From assembly GCA_020633495.1 (NCBI GenBank), contig JACKDR010000033.1, positions 13,255 to 77,254 of the forward strand: a DNA stretch of 64,000 nt. The letters are read 5' to 3'. The notes beneath the pieces are model-generated. The model searched no databases, had not been told where the DNA came from, and worked only from the letters and a program-made list of their open reading frames with translations. Of the stretch, positions 22,673 through 33,638 are shown in pieces (position 1 is the first letter of the stretch; the number at the start of each line of letters is the position of its first letter). A program made the position numbers and the translations under genes. The stretch is from Kofleriaceae bacterium. Lineage in GTDB: Bacteria; Myxococcota_A; Polyangia; Haliangiales; Haliangiaceae.

Positions 22673-23716
22673 CTACGTCGCGGCCCCGGCGGTCCGGAAG
22701 CACGCCGCGTTGCCGTCGACGTGCTCGGCCCGGCCCATGCCGACCAGCGCGGTGCCCAGGCCGGGGCGGGTCCGGGTCCAGGTCAGCGCCGCGGTCGCCG
22801 CCGCGGGATCCGGCGCCAGCTTGCCCTGCTGCAGCGACGCCGACGACATGACGTAGACGCCGAGCGCCGCGGCGGCGTCGAGCAGGGTGCGCGCGTGGCC
22901 GTCGAGCCGCTGGGTCGCGGCCTCGGCGGCCTCCGCCATGCCGCGGTTGACCGGCAGCTGGACGACGCGGAGGTGGTGGCCGTCGCCGCCGACCTCGCGG
23001 GCCAGCGCGACCAGCGCGGCGAGGTCGAGGTGGTCGCGGGCCTCGGGGCCGACCCGGAAGCCGCTCCAGGTCGCGACGCCGTAGCGCGCGATGCGGCCGT
23101 CGGCGCACGCCTGCTCGAGGGCGCCGAACGCGGCGCGCAGGCGCGCGGTGAAGGTCGGGCGGTCGACCTCCTCGAGCTGGAGCTCGGGGTTGTGCAGGTA
23201 GTAGACGTCGAGCGTGTCGACGCCGAGGTTGTGGCGGCTGCGATCGATCTGGTCGCCGAGGTAGCGCGGCGCCAGGCTGTGGCAACCGGCGACGATCTCG
23301 TCGCGGCGCAGCAGCCCCGAGCGCACGTAGGTCTGGGTCAGGTAGGCGCGGCCGTCGCCGGGGTGGTCGGCGTCGAGCGGCAGGAAGCCGCCCTTGGTCG
23401 CGACGATCAGCTCGTCGCGCGCGACGCCGCCGGCGACCGCGGCGGCCAGGGCGGCGCCGACCGCGCGCTCGCTGCGCTGGTGGCGGTAGTTGATCGCGGC
23501 GTCGACGACGTTGATGCCGACCTCGAAGGCGCGGGCCATGGCGGCGCGGTAGCGCTCGTCGGCGGCGTCGTCGACGGGCCCGAGGTAGGTGCCGAGCCCG
23601 ACCGAGGTCGCGTGCAGCCCGTCGCAGCGGCGGACGTGGTCGGCGACGACGTCACCGGCGAGCCGGGCGGCGAAGCGAGCGGTGCCGTCGGGAGTGGCGC
23701 GTCCGGTGAGGCTCAT
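22673..23716 (-). CDS. Aldo/keto reductase
   Basis: A (beta/alpha)8 NADPH-dependent reductase of 347 residues. The catalytic tetrad can be placed: Asp in NVVDAAINY, Tyr in the same motif (NYRHQRSE), Lys in IVATKGGFL, and His in DVYYLHNPE. The cofactor end shows GTALVGMGRAEHVDGN. It contains an insert relative to the usual ~320 residues around the GCHSLAPRYL segment. The ATG at 23716 is preceded by GGAGG only 1 nt away; an upstream ATG at 23758 would overlap the divergent gene, so the start is uncertain. Substrate is unknown. Confidence 0.9.
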   Translation of the reverse strand: MSLTGRATPDGTARFAARLAGDVVADHVRRCDGLHATSVGLGTYLGPVDDAADERYRAAMARAFEVGINVVDAAINYRHQRSERAVGAALAAAVAGGVARDELIVATKGGFLPLDADHPGDGRAYLTQTYVRSGLLRRDEIVAGCHSLAPRYLGDQIDRSRHNLGVDTLDVYYLHNPELQLEEVDRPTFTARLRAAFGALEQACADGRIARYGVATWSGFRVGPEARDHLDLAALVALAREVGGDGHHLRVVQLPVNRGMAEAAEAATQRLDGHARTLLDAAAALGVYVMSSASLQQGKLAPDPAAATAALTWTRTRPGLGTALVGMGRAEHVDGNAACFRTAGAAT

Positions 23717-23739
23717 GCCTCCGGGTATACACTCGTGGC

Positions 23740-24447
23740 GTGGCCCTGCCGTCCACATCCGTGCGGGGCGCGTCGGTCGTGGTGGTGGCGGCGTGCCTGG
23801 CCGGCTGCGGCGCCGGGTCGCTGCGCCACGTCCGCGACTGGAAGTTCGCCGGCGCGCTCGCCTACGACCTCGAGGCCCGGGCGCCGCTCGCCGACGACGA
23901 TCCGGCGACCACGGCGCCCTACGACGGCGCGGTCGAGGTCGGCCTGCGGCTGCGCGCCGGCGGCGGCCCGGGCCACGCCGGCTACGGCGTCGGCGTCGAT
24001 CTGCACGCCGGCGCGACCCTGCCCGGCGGCTTCGCGTGGGGCGTCGGGGTCCTGCCCGCGGGCGTGATCGGGCCGCTCGGCGACCGCGGCGTCTGGGGCG
24101 TGGTCGGCGGCGTCGGCCTGTCCGGGATCACCGGGCGCCTGGATCCGGCGCTGTCGGTGCCGGTCGAGGCGTTCGCGTCGCTGCGGCTGGCGTCGCGGGT
24201 CGGGGTCGCGCTGTGGCTGCAGCCGTCGTGGGTGGTGGCGGGCGCCGACCGCTACGACGGCGCCACCACCGTCGACGTCTTCGACGAGGTCCGCGCCGGC
24301 CTGAGCCTCCGGGTCGGCCGCCGCTACCACCGCTGGGGCTTCGGCTCGGGCAACGGCTACCACGTGGGCGTGACCTGGACCGAGCAGGTCGACACCCGCT
24401 TCGTCGGGCTGCTGCTGGGCTACGACCTCGACGTGACGTCGAACTAG
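23740..24447 (+). CDS. Putative lipoprotein, beta-rich
   Basis: Predicted lipoprotein (lipobox LAGC at residues 20-23) of 235 residues with alternating hydrophobic strands and many aromatic or glycine residues (YGVGVDLHAGATLPGGF, GVWGVVGGVGLSGITG, VFDEVRAGLSLRVGRRY), ending in LLLGYDLDVTSN. The pattern is that of a small outer-membrane beta-barrel-like or lipocalin-like protein anchored by lipid. No family is recognised. The GTG start lies 23 bp from the divergent aldo/keto reductase ATG. Confidence 0.68.
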   Translation: MALPSTSVRGASVVVVAACLAGCGAGSLRHVRDWKFAGALAYDLEARAPLADDDPATTAPYDGAVEVGLRLRAGGGPGHAGYGVGVDLHAGATLPGGFAWGVGVLPAGVIGPLGDRGVWGVVGGVGLSGITGRLDPALSVPVEAFASLRLASRVGVALWLQPSWVVAGADRYDGATTVDVFDEVRAGLSLRVGRRYHRWGFGSGNGYHVGVTWTEQVDTRFVGLLLGYDLDVTSN

Positions 24448-24746
24448 GCGCGTGTAGCGGATACCCGCCTGCGCGAGCGGTGGGGAGACCGCGGGCCGCC
24501 GGGCCCGGGTCCTGCCGCGAGCGCGGGGGGGCGTCCTCCGGCTCAGACATCCTCGCGGTGACAAGACCGCGGGCGGTGGGAGTGCCGCGAGCGGTGACGC
24601 CGTCGCGTGGTGGCGCGGGCCCGCTGCGGAACTCGCCGTCGGCCGCCCCCCACACGCTCGCGTCACCCGTGCCGGCGTGGCCTGGCACCACCGCGGTCGG
24701 GCACGAAGGGATCGACACCAGCGCGGCGAGCCGATCGAATGGCGGG
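24448..24746. other. Non-coding gap before the transposase remnant
   Basis: About 300 bp with no convincing coding frame. The composition stays GC-rich, with a few short G-runs and inverted GC stretches (around 24500-24530). No inverted terminal repeat of the adjacent transposase remnant could be picked out. Nothing else is seen. Confidence 0.4.
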
Positions 24747-25039
24747 GTGAAGGCCTCCCGTCCGTACGCGCCGATGCAGTCGTTCCTGTTGCCGCCGTCG
24801 CCGCGTGAGTGGCTGCCGGCGTCGCACCTGGTGTACTTCGTCGAGGGGTTCGTCGCGCGGCTGAACCTGCGGGCGATCGAGGACCGGATCCAGGCCAAGG
24901 ATCCACGCGGTCCCTCGCCGTACCCGCCGCGGACGATGGTGGCGCTGCTGCTGTACGGCTACGCGACCGGCGTGTACTCGTCGCGGGGCCTCGAACGCGC
25001 CACCGTCGAGGACGTCGCGGTTCGGGTGCTGGCGGCCTC
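24747..25039 (+). pseudogene. IS1182-type transposase, N-terminal remnant
   Basis: About 95 residues match the start of IS1182/IS5-superfamily transposases with a DUF772 domain: LVYFVEGFVARLNL, then the hallmark YPPRTMVALLLYGYATGVYSSR and ERATVEDVAVRVLAA. The family normally continues for 400 or more residues including the DDE nuclease core, all missing here. The homology stops at about 25039, exactly where the opposing DUF3750 gene ends, so the insertion was cut at that junction. This is the only mobile-element trace in the window. The remnant cannot be active. Confidence 0.82.
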
Positions 25040-25712
25040 AGCGATCGTCGAAGCCGATGCGCCCCGGCCCCAGCGGCACGATCAGCGCCGGCGGCCACAG
25101 ATCGATGCCCAGCGGCAGCCCCAGGATGTGGACCTGGATGCCCTCCTTGAGGCCGATCCGCAGCCCGAACAGCCACGTCGACAGCTGCACGCCGGTGCCC
25201 TCGGTGGTCCACGACACGCCGATGGCGCCGCGGTAGTCCTTGCCGATCGCGGTGGCGGCGAGGCTGGCGTGCAGGCCGCAGCGCCGCAGCATGACGTCGA
25301 CGAACGTGTTGGAGTTGGGGCCCGGCCAGGCGCGGTAGTGCAGCGCCGCCAGCCACGGCGGCGCCTCGCGCTCCAGGCACGCGATCGCGCGCTCGGCGCG
25401 GGCGCCGCGCCACACCGCGTGGACGCGGACGTCGCCACCGCCGCCGGCGAGATCCTCGAGCGGCGGCGCCTCGCCCGACGCGCCGACCTCCCAGCGCACC
25501 CAGCGCGACGAGCCGGCCTCGCGGACCGCGAACCACGGGTGGCGCGCGATGTGATCGAGCGGCGCGCCGAGCGCGCTCGACGCCACGATCACCGCGGCGT
25601 CGTCGCCGCCGGGCGCGACCACCGGCCGGCGCAGCACGACGCACGCCGAGGTCGCGACGGCCAGCGCGAGCGCCGCCGCGCCGACCCCCACCCCGTGCGC
25701 ACCGCGGCTCAT
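25038..25712 (-). CDS. DUF3750 family protein
   Basis: A 224-residue protein with an N-terminal hydrophobic segment (residues 8-28, with a Cys that could be a lipobox, ATSAC). The body has the DUF3750 features: HPWFAVREAGSSRWVRWEV, then the diagnostic YRAWPGPNSNTFVDVMLRR (about 130-148) and TAIGKDY. Function is unknown; members are envelope-associated in proteobacteria. It is 15 bp downstream of the bpX operon on the same strand and could be co-transcribed. Its stop coincides with the end of the transposase remnant, which raises the chance that its 3' end was affected, although the C-terminus looks natural. Confidence 0.82.
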   Translation of the reverse strand: MSRGAHGVGVGAAALALAVATSACVVLRRPVVAPGGDDAAVIVASSALGAPLDHIARHPWFAVREAGSSRWVRWEVGASGEAPPLEDLAGGGGDVRVHAVWRGARAERAIACLEREAPPWLAALHYRAWPGPNSNTFVDVMLRRCGLHASLAATAIGKDYRGAIGVSWTTEGTGVQLSTWLFGLRIGLKEGIQVHILGLPLGIDLWPPALIVPLGPGRIGFDDR

Positions 25713-25726
25713 GCGCCGACGATAGC

Positions 25727-28680
25727 TCACGGCGCCGCGCGCAGGTCGCGGCGGATCGCGCCGCCGCGCAGATCGACGACGACGGCGCGGCCGCGGTCGT
25801 CGCCGGCCAGCAGGCACAGATCGGCGAGCCGGATCGCCGCGGCGTCGGCGCCCTCGAAGGCCAGCACCGCGATGCGCCGGCGCGCCGGCAGGTACCAGGC
25901 CTCGACCACCATGCCCCAGCCGCCGGCGCGCCACGCCAGCGCCGCGAACCGGCCGCTGGCCACCGCGCGCACCACGTGCGAGGTCGGGCCCAGGACGCCG
26001 CTCCACGCGTCGCCCAGCAGCGGCCGCCAGGCGTCGAGCGTGACCACCTCGGCGACCTCCGGGGTCTCGAGGAAGTAGCCGACGCGCACGGCGTCGCCGT
26101 CCCCGTCGCCGCCGGCCAGCTCCATGCCGGCGCGCAGCCAGGTGCCGGCGTCGGCGTTGCCCGCGAAGCCGGTCACCAGGTGACGGCCACCAGCCAGCCG
26201 CGACCGCAGGGATGGCACCGGCGCCCGCTCGCGCAGCGTGAACCCCTCGTAGCGCCACAGCTCCACCGAGCCGAGGTCGCCGACCGCGGCCACCCAGCGA
26301 TCGTCGTCGCGGGCCAGCGCGCTCGCGGTCAGACCGAGGCCGTCGTCGGGGCCGTCGTCGACGGTGACGCCCCAGCTGGCGCGCCAGCCGTCGTCGAGGG
26401 CGTCGATCGCGAGCAGCTGGCCGCCGCGGGCCACCAGCCACAGCCGGCCGTCGTAGGTCGGCGCCCAGGCGTCGACCGCGGCCTCGCACCACGATCGCGC
26501 GGTGCGGGCGGCGAGATCGAGGCGGGCCAGCCGGGTCACGCCGCCGCGCGGCGCCACCGCGATCGCGCGGGTCCCGGCGTCGGCGACCACCAGCGCGTGC
26601 GCCGGCTGATCCCAGGCGGCGACGACGCGGCCGTCGCGGCCGTGCAGCCGCACGCCGAGCTCGCCGAGCGCGACCAGGACGCGGCCGCCGGGCACGAGCG
26701 CGAGGTCGTGGACCGCGGCGGTGCCGGCGTCGGCGCGGTCCCAGCGCCGCATCATCGGGGCGCGGCGGTCGACCAGCGCCGGCGGCCGCGGCACCGCGCC
26801 CAGCGCCGGCAGATCGGCGCGCAGCGCCGCGTCGGCGGCGAGCCGGACCAGGCGCGGCAGCAGCACCGCCGGCTCGCCGTCGACGCCGCGGCCGACGTCG
26901 CCGACCATCGCGCGCGCACCGCCGGGCGCGCCAGCGCCGCCGCCTCGGGCCCCGGGCCCAGCGTGGTCAGCGCGGTCGCGGCGGCGATGCGCTCGGCGAG
27001 GCCCTCGTCGTCGACGCGCTCGAACAGCGCGACCGCGGCGTCGCGGGCGTCGGCGAAGCGCGCCGGCTCGAGCTCGGCGCGCAGGATCGACAGCCGCGCC
27101 GCCGCGACCCCGCCGCCGGCGATGCCCAGCGCGATCCACGCCGGCACCTCGTCGGGGCGGGGCTCGAGCCGGCGCACGACGTCGACCGCGGCGGCGTAGC
27201 TGCCGGCCTCGGCGAGCGCGCGCGCCCACAGCCAGCGGCGCGCAGCGCCAGGGCCAGGGCCGGCTCGCGGTGGGCGCGCGCCACCGCGTCGGCGAAGGTG
27301 CCGGTGCGCCACGCCAGCTGGGCGGCGCGCGCGGGCTCGCCGGCGAGGAACCACTGCCGCACCACCAGCGCGGGGTCGAGGCCGCGGGCCTCGGCGAGCT
27401 CGGCGGCGAGCCAGGCCCGACCGTGGCGCTCGAGCAGCGCGACCGCCGCCGCCGGATCGACGAGCAGATCGGCGACCACGAACGCGGCCTCCTCGACGCG
27501 CCCCTCGCGCAGCAGCCGCTGCCGCGCCGCCTCGTAGCGGTCGCGCAGCAGCCGGATGGCGTCGAGCGCGACCGGGATGGCGGCGCCGCCGCCGGCGCCC
27601 GCCATCGACGGGGTCAGCGCGTCGCGCCGCGCCGGCAGCCCCAGCGCCAGCTCCGACGGGCCGCCGCCGCCGCCGCCCAGCGGCACCGCGCGGCGGCGCA
27701 GCGCCTCGTCGAGGTCGCCGCGATCGAACAGCTCCAGGGTCTCGCGCAGGTAGGCGGCGTGGCGGCGCCCGATGGCGCGGCCCAGCGAGCTCTTCCACAG
27801 CGCCAGCGCCAGGCGCGCCTGCAGCCGGTCGACGAGGCCGCGCCGCGGCGGCGCCAGGCCCGATGCCGCCAGGCCACGACCGCGCCGCGCCACCGTGCCG
27901 GTGACCGCCGCCGGCGCCAGCGCGGTCGCGCCGCCCGCGCCGCGGCCAGCCCCAGGCGGCAGCGCGCGGCGGCGGCCGCCGCCCCGAGCCACCGGCGCAG
28001 CCGCGCCCACACCCCTGGACGGGCGACGTCCGGCGCACCGGACGTCCTGGCCGCGGCCCCAGGCCCGGCCTGCCGTCGCCGCCACGCGCCCCGCCGCGCC
28101 GCCAGCCACGCCGTCGGCCACGCCGCCGTCCTCGGTCCGCTCCCCGACAGCGCCCGCGCCAGGGCCTGGGCCGCCCCTGGTCAGCTCGCCGCGCGCCGCG
28201 CCGACACCGAGCGCGGCGCGGACGTCGACCGCCGGGGCCGCCACCGCCGCCGCCGGCGGCGCCGCCAGCGCCGCGACCTCGGCGATCTCGACCGCACCGA
28301 GGTCGAGCCACGCCGCCGGGTCCACCGGCTCGGCGCCGCCAGGCGGCACCACCACAGCCTCGCCATCGCGGCCGACGATCAGCGCGCCCGGCCCCGGCGC
28401 CAGGGCCTCGACCTCGGCCGGGCGCAGCGGCACCGCGCTGAGCACGCCGCCGATCGCCACCAGCGGCGCGCCCAGGCGCCGCCGCGACCTGCAGGCGTCG
28501 CGCCACCGGCAGCAGGACCGCCCAGCCGTCGCCGAGCCGGCGCACCTGGGCGCCCGGCTGCCAGGCCGCGACCACCTGGCGCCGCGCCTCGAGGTCACCG
28601 AGCCCGGCGCCGTCGAAGATCAGCCCGACCGCCACCACCGAGCCGCGGTGGCCGAGAGCCGCGCGCGGCCGCGCGGTCAC
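25727..28680 (-). CDS. Large bpX-type protein of a MoxR-vWA-beta-propeller ternary system (frame broken)
   Basis: A reconstructed ~980-residue protein, read through breaks near 28490, 28000-27880, 27240 and 26935. The N-terminus (VVAVGLIFDGAGL..., GDGWAVLLPVARRLQVAA) resembles the bpX leader domain. A low-complexity linker follows, then a helical repeat block: YLRETLELFDRGDLDEAL, YEAARQRLLREGRVEEAAF, LLERHGRAWLAAELAEARGL, VVRQWFLAGEPARAAQLA. The last 350 residues form a beta-propeller of short blades (for example HDLALVPGGRVLVALGELGV). The architecture matches the largest component of the ternary systems. The GTG start overlaps the previous stop (GTGA). I cannot assign which bpX number applies. 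Confidence 0.72.
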
Positions 28681-30501
28681 GCCGGCTCCTCGGCGGCGCG
28701 CAGCACCACCGCCGCCGCGTGCGCCAGCGAGTACACGACCACGTCGCCGGCCGGCGTCGCCCACGCCACCAGCGGCAGCCGGGCCGCGCACGCCACCGCG
28801 ACCAGCGCGCCGCCGGCCCGCGGCAGCAGGGCGCGGCGGTCGCGGTGCTGCAGCGCCAGCCGGCGACCGTCGTCGGCCTCGACGACCAGCGCCGGGTCAC
28901 CACCGAGGACCGCGACGCCGTGCACCGGCGTGGTCGCGGCGATCGCGGCGACGCCGAGGTCGGCGCCGACGACGTCCCAGCGACCGTCGTCGACGCGCAC
29001 CGCGACCGGGCCCCACCCGGTCGCGGCCGGCAGCGCGAAGCCGAAGCGCACGCCGGGATCGTCGTCGGCGGCGCCCGCCGGCCGCGCGATCGTCGCGACC
29101 CGGCCCAGCCCGCCGCGGCCGAAGGTGGCGACCTCGACCCGGTCGCCGCGATCGATCGCCAGCAGCAGGCCGCTGGCGGTGACGCGCGCGTCGACCACCG
29201 CGCCGGCGCGGCCGTCGTCGGCGGGCGCGACCGGGCGCGGCGCGACCTCGGAGACCCACCGGGTGTGCTCGCCCAGATCGGCGAGCCACAGCCGCCCAGC
29301 CGCGACGAAGACGACGCGGCGCCGGCCGGGCCCCAGCCCAGCGGCGCGCACGCCGCCGGCCGCCGAGGCGGCGCGCCGAGGTCGCGCAGGCTGTCGCCGG
29401 GCATGCGCAGGCGGATCGCGCGGCCGCCGACCATGGGGTCGCGCAGCCACAGCGTCCCGGTCGCGGCGTCGGCGACGGTGATCAGGATCGCCGAGCGCCG
29501 CCGCCGCCCGAACGCCAGCAGCGCCTCGCCGGCCGGCGCCGCGATCGCGCGCGGATCGGCGGCCGCCTCGCCGGGCGAGCCCGGCACCGACCAGATCTCG
29601 ACGCCGTGGCGGCGACGGACCGCGAGCTTGCGATCGCCGGGCAGGAACCACAGCGCCTGCACCGGCGCCGCCGGCGCCGCCGCCACCCGGATCGCCGGGG
29701 CCCGCAGCGACGCGAACGGATCGCGCAGCAGGTGGGCGCAGACCTCGGCGGCCGGCAGCGGCAGCCGCACCGTCGCGGGCCGGCGCGGGTGCCCGGGCGC
29801 CGCGACGATCGTGACGTCGACCGCGCGCACGCCGGGCTCGACCCGCTCGCGCACGACGATCGCGCCGCCGCGGTGCGCGCGCGAGCCAGGGCCTCGACCT
29901 CAGGGCCCCCGACGAGCCACAGGTCGTCGGCGGTCGACGCCAGTTCGGCGGCACGCCACGCCGCGACCTCGGCGGCGCCGGCGGTGTGGGCGGTGCGCGC
30001 GGCCACCAGCCGCACCACGCCAGCGCGATCGACGCCGTCGACGGCGCCGTCGCCGGGCCGCTCGAGCACGCCCCACCGCAGCGTCGCGCCGGCGGCAGCC
30101 GCGCGCCGCCCCAGCACCAGCAGCGCGGCCAGGTGGACCAGGCGCGGCGCGCCCAGCTGCGCCGGCCCCGCCGACAGCAGCGCCAGCGTCCGGCGCCGCG
30201 CCGGCGGCCGCCGGTGGGCGCGGGCCACGAACAGGTGCTCGCCGCCGGCGGCGCGGCGGAGGAACTCGTCGGGCAGCTCGTCGGCGAGCGCCCACTCGCT
30301 GAGCAGCAGGCGCTCGTAGCCGCCCCGGCGGGTCAGGCCGTCGACGCCGTCGGGCTCGCCCGCGCCGTCGCGCCCGGTCGCCGTCAGGGGTCCCGATCGC
30401 GAGCGCCAGCGGGCCAGCCACGGCGCCAGCGCCGCCACCGCGTCCTCAGGCAGCGCCAGCGCGCGCGCCCACGCCAGCACCGGCGACGGCCACGCGGTCA
30501 C
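28677..30501 (-). CDS. Ternary-system protein: probable vWA-like N-terminus plus beta-propeller (frame broken)
   Basis: About 608 codons, read through breaks near 29885 and 29330. The N-terminal 200 residues contain YERLLLSEWALADELPDEFL, then RRTLALLSAGPAQLGAPRLV and HLAALLVLGRR, which fits the first strand and helix of a degenerate vWA domain lacking a clear MIDAS motif. The remaining 400 residues are WD-like propeller blades (QALWFLPGDRKLAVRRRHGV, FVAAGRLWLADLGEHTRWV, RRLALQHRDRRALL). GTGA overlaps at both ends tie it to the genes before and after. The pairing of a vWA-like region with a propeller, between MoxR and the large bpX gene, is the basis for the call. The vWA part is the least certain. 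Confidence 0.65.
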
Positions 30502-30976
30502 CGCGGCGCCTCCGGCGGTGCCGCCGCGCCGTCGGCCCACGCCGCGACGCGCGCCCGGTCAGTCAGGGCGACGCGCCGCGCCCAGCGCCACCGCCGCGGC
30601 GATCCGGCCGTCGTCGACCACCACCGCCAGCACGCCGGTCGCGGCGCCGCCGAAGCCGCGCCCGCAGCGCCCGCTCGACCAGCGCCGGCGGCGCGTCGGG
30701 CGCCAGCGTCGTCGGCACCAGCAGCGACGGCGCCGCCAGGTCGCGACCCAGGTAGGCGACGCCGTCGACCCACGGCAGGCGCGCCGCGTCGCCGACCACC
30801 GCCAGCACCGGCGCGCCACCGACGGTGCCGGCGACGACCTCGAGCGCGGCCAGCGCGGCGTCGTCGAGCGCGGCGAGGCGGCGCGCCAGGCCAGGCCACC
30901 GCGCCGCGCCCGATCGCGGCGCGCGGCGGCAGCGGCTCGGCGCGCGACCGCCACCGCACCGGCACCGCCGGCGCGG

Positions 30977-30980
<4 letters not shown>
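30498..30980 (-). CDS. Small bpX-type protein of the ternary system (frame broken)
   Basis: About 160 codons with breaks near 30900, 30660 and 30575. Joining frames gives an N-terminus VPVRWRSRAEPLPPRAAIGR, a helix LARRLAALDDAALAALEVV, then the well-preserved core VLAVVGDAARLPWVDGVAYL and GRDLAAPSLLVPTTLAPDAP, and a C-terminal ALTDRARVAAWADG. The LPWVDGVxYLG...LLxPTTL block is the part I associate with a bpX family domain of these systems. It starts with GTG overlapping the MoxR stop (GTGA) and ends overlapping the next GTG, so it is coupled on both sides. Confidence 0.62.
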
Positions 30981-32151
<1,171 letters not shown>

Positions 32152-32263
32152 CGCCCCAGCATACCCGGGCCTCGGGCGCCGGCCGGGCCCCGACGGCGCC
32201 CCGGACCCGATCGGGGCCCCGACAAACTTGCTCGACACGGCCGGGCGCGTCACGTTCGGGGGG

Positions 32264-33574
32264 ATGACCTTCTCGCGCCGCCGCTTCCTCCAGTTGACCG
32301 CCGCCGGCCTGGCCTCGGCCCCGCTGTACGCCGCCGCCAAGGCCGGCGACGGCAAGCAGAAGATCAAGGTCAAGAACGGCGAGAAGGACCCCGCCCGCGA
32401 CCCCTACGGCATCAAGAACCGCAAGGCGACCCTGCCCGACTGGGACGGCTCGACCAGCTCGGCGTCGGTGCCGGGCTCGATGCGGATGTTCCGCGGCAAC
32501 CTCTCGCACACGTACTACGGCTCGGGCACGGTGCCGAGCAACCCGACGCTGAAGTGGAAGTTCCGCATGTCGGACCTCGCCACGCTCAAGCACGGCAAGC
32601 CGGTGACCTGGCAGGGCACCGGGTGGACCGGCCAGGCCCTCAAGTACGGCGACTACGTCTTCGTCGGCTCGACCGGCGGCCACTTCCACTGCTTCGAGGC
32701 CTACACCGGCGAGCTGGTGTGGGTGTACCGGGCCCAGCGCATGTTCAAGGGCTCGCCGTCGCTCTACAAGAACCGCATCTACGTCCCCAACGTCGACAAC
32801 CACCTGCGCTGCCTCGACGCCGCCACCGGCGACGTCATCTGGGACTGGGCCGGCCCCCACGACATGGACAGCTCGCCGCGCATCTACGACGGCATGGTCT
32901 ACGTCGGCGGCGAGGACGGCAACCTCAAGTGCTTCGACGCCGAGACCGGCGACCTCAAGTGGAAGGAGGTCTACGGCGTCGGCGAGGGCGAGAAGCCGGG
33001 CTCGGGCGGCATCGAGAGCTCGCTGGCGATCGTCGACGGCATCGCCTACTTCGGCCACCTCGACGGCCACGTCCGCGCCTACGACCTCGCGGCCCGCAAG
33101 CTGGTGTGGAAGGCCGAGACCGGCGGCGACACCGACTGCTCGCCGCTGATCGTCGGCGACCGCCTGTTCATCGGCGCCGAGGAGGGCAAGCCCAACTATC
33201 ACTGCTTCGACCGCAAGACCGGCAAGGAGCTGTGGTCGATGAACATGCCGTCGGGCTGCTGGTCGACCGCGGCCGCGTGGAACGACACGATCATCGTCGG
33301 CGGCAACAACGGCAAGCTGTACTGCCTCGATCAGGCCACCGGCAAGGAGAAGTGGGTCTACAAGTCCGGCGCCGGCATCTGGTCGTCGCCGTCGGTGGTC
33401 GACGGCAAGGCGCTGTTCGGCTCCTACGACCGGTACTACCGCATGGTCGACGCCGAGACCGGCGAGGAGCTGTGGAAGTACGACATGGGCGATCGCAGCC
33501 ACTCCGGCGCCGCGGTCGAGGACGGCCACATCTGGGTCGGCAGCGCGTCGGGCTGGTTCTACTGCTTCGGCTGA
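32264..33574 (+). CDS. Tat-exported PQQ-type beta-propeller protein
   Basis: A 436-residue protein beginning with a twin-arginine signal (SRRRFLQLTAAGL, residues 4-16) and cleavage near AAA-K. Then seven or so PQQ-like blades, each with a G-x-LxW or TGxxxWxY ending (YTGELVWVYRAQ, ATGDVIWDWAGP, ETGDLKWKEVYG, KTGKELWSMN, ATGKEKWVYKSG, ETGEELWKYDMG). No PQQ dehydrogenase active site is evident, so it is likely a scaffold of the BamB type or a periplasmic binding propeller. The ATG at 32264 follows a GGGGGG ribosome-binding run. It is divergent from the ternary operon across 112 bp. Confidence 0.88.
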   Translation: MTFSRRRFLQLTAAGLASAPLYAAAKAGDGKQKIKVKNGEKDPARDPYGIKNRKATLPDWDGSTSSASVPGSMRMFRGNLSHTYYGSGTVPSNPTLKWKFRMSDLATLKHGKPVTWQGTGWTGQALKYGDYVFVGSTGGHFHCFEAYTGELVWVYRAQRMFKGSPSLYKNRIYVPNVDNHLRCLDAATGDVIWDWAGPHDMDSSPRIYDGMVYVGGEDGNLKCFDAETGDLKWKEVYGVGEGEKPGSGGIESSLAIVDGIAYFGHLDGHVRAYDLAARKLVWKAETGGDTDCSPLIVGDRLFIGAEEGKPNYHCFDRKTGKELWSMNMPSGCWSTAAAWNDTIIVGGNNGKLYCLDQATGKEKWVYKSGAGIWSSPSVVDGKALFGSYDRYYRMVDAETGEELWKYDMGDRSHSGAAVEDGHIWVGSASGWFYCFG

Positions 33575-33638
33575 GGCGGGGCTCGCTCGCCGAGCCGACG
33601 GGTTTGACCGCTCGATCGGGCGGTGGCACGCTGCGCCG

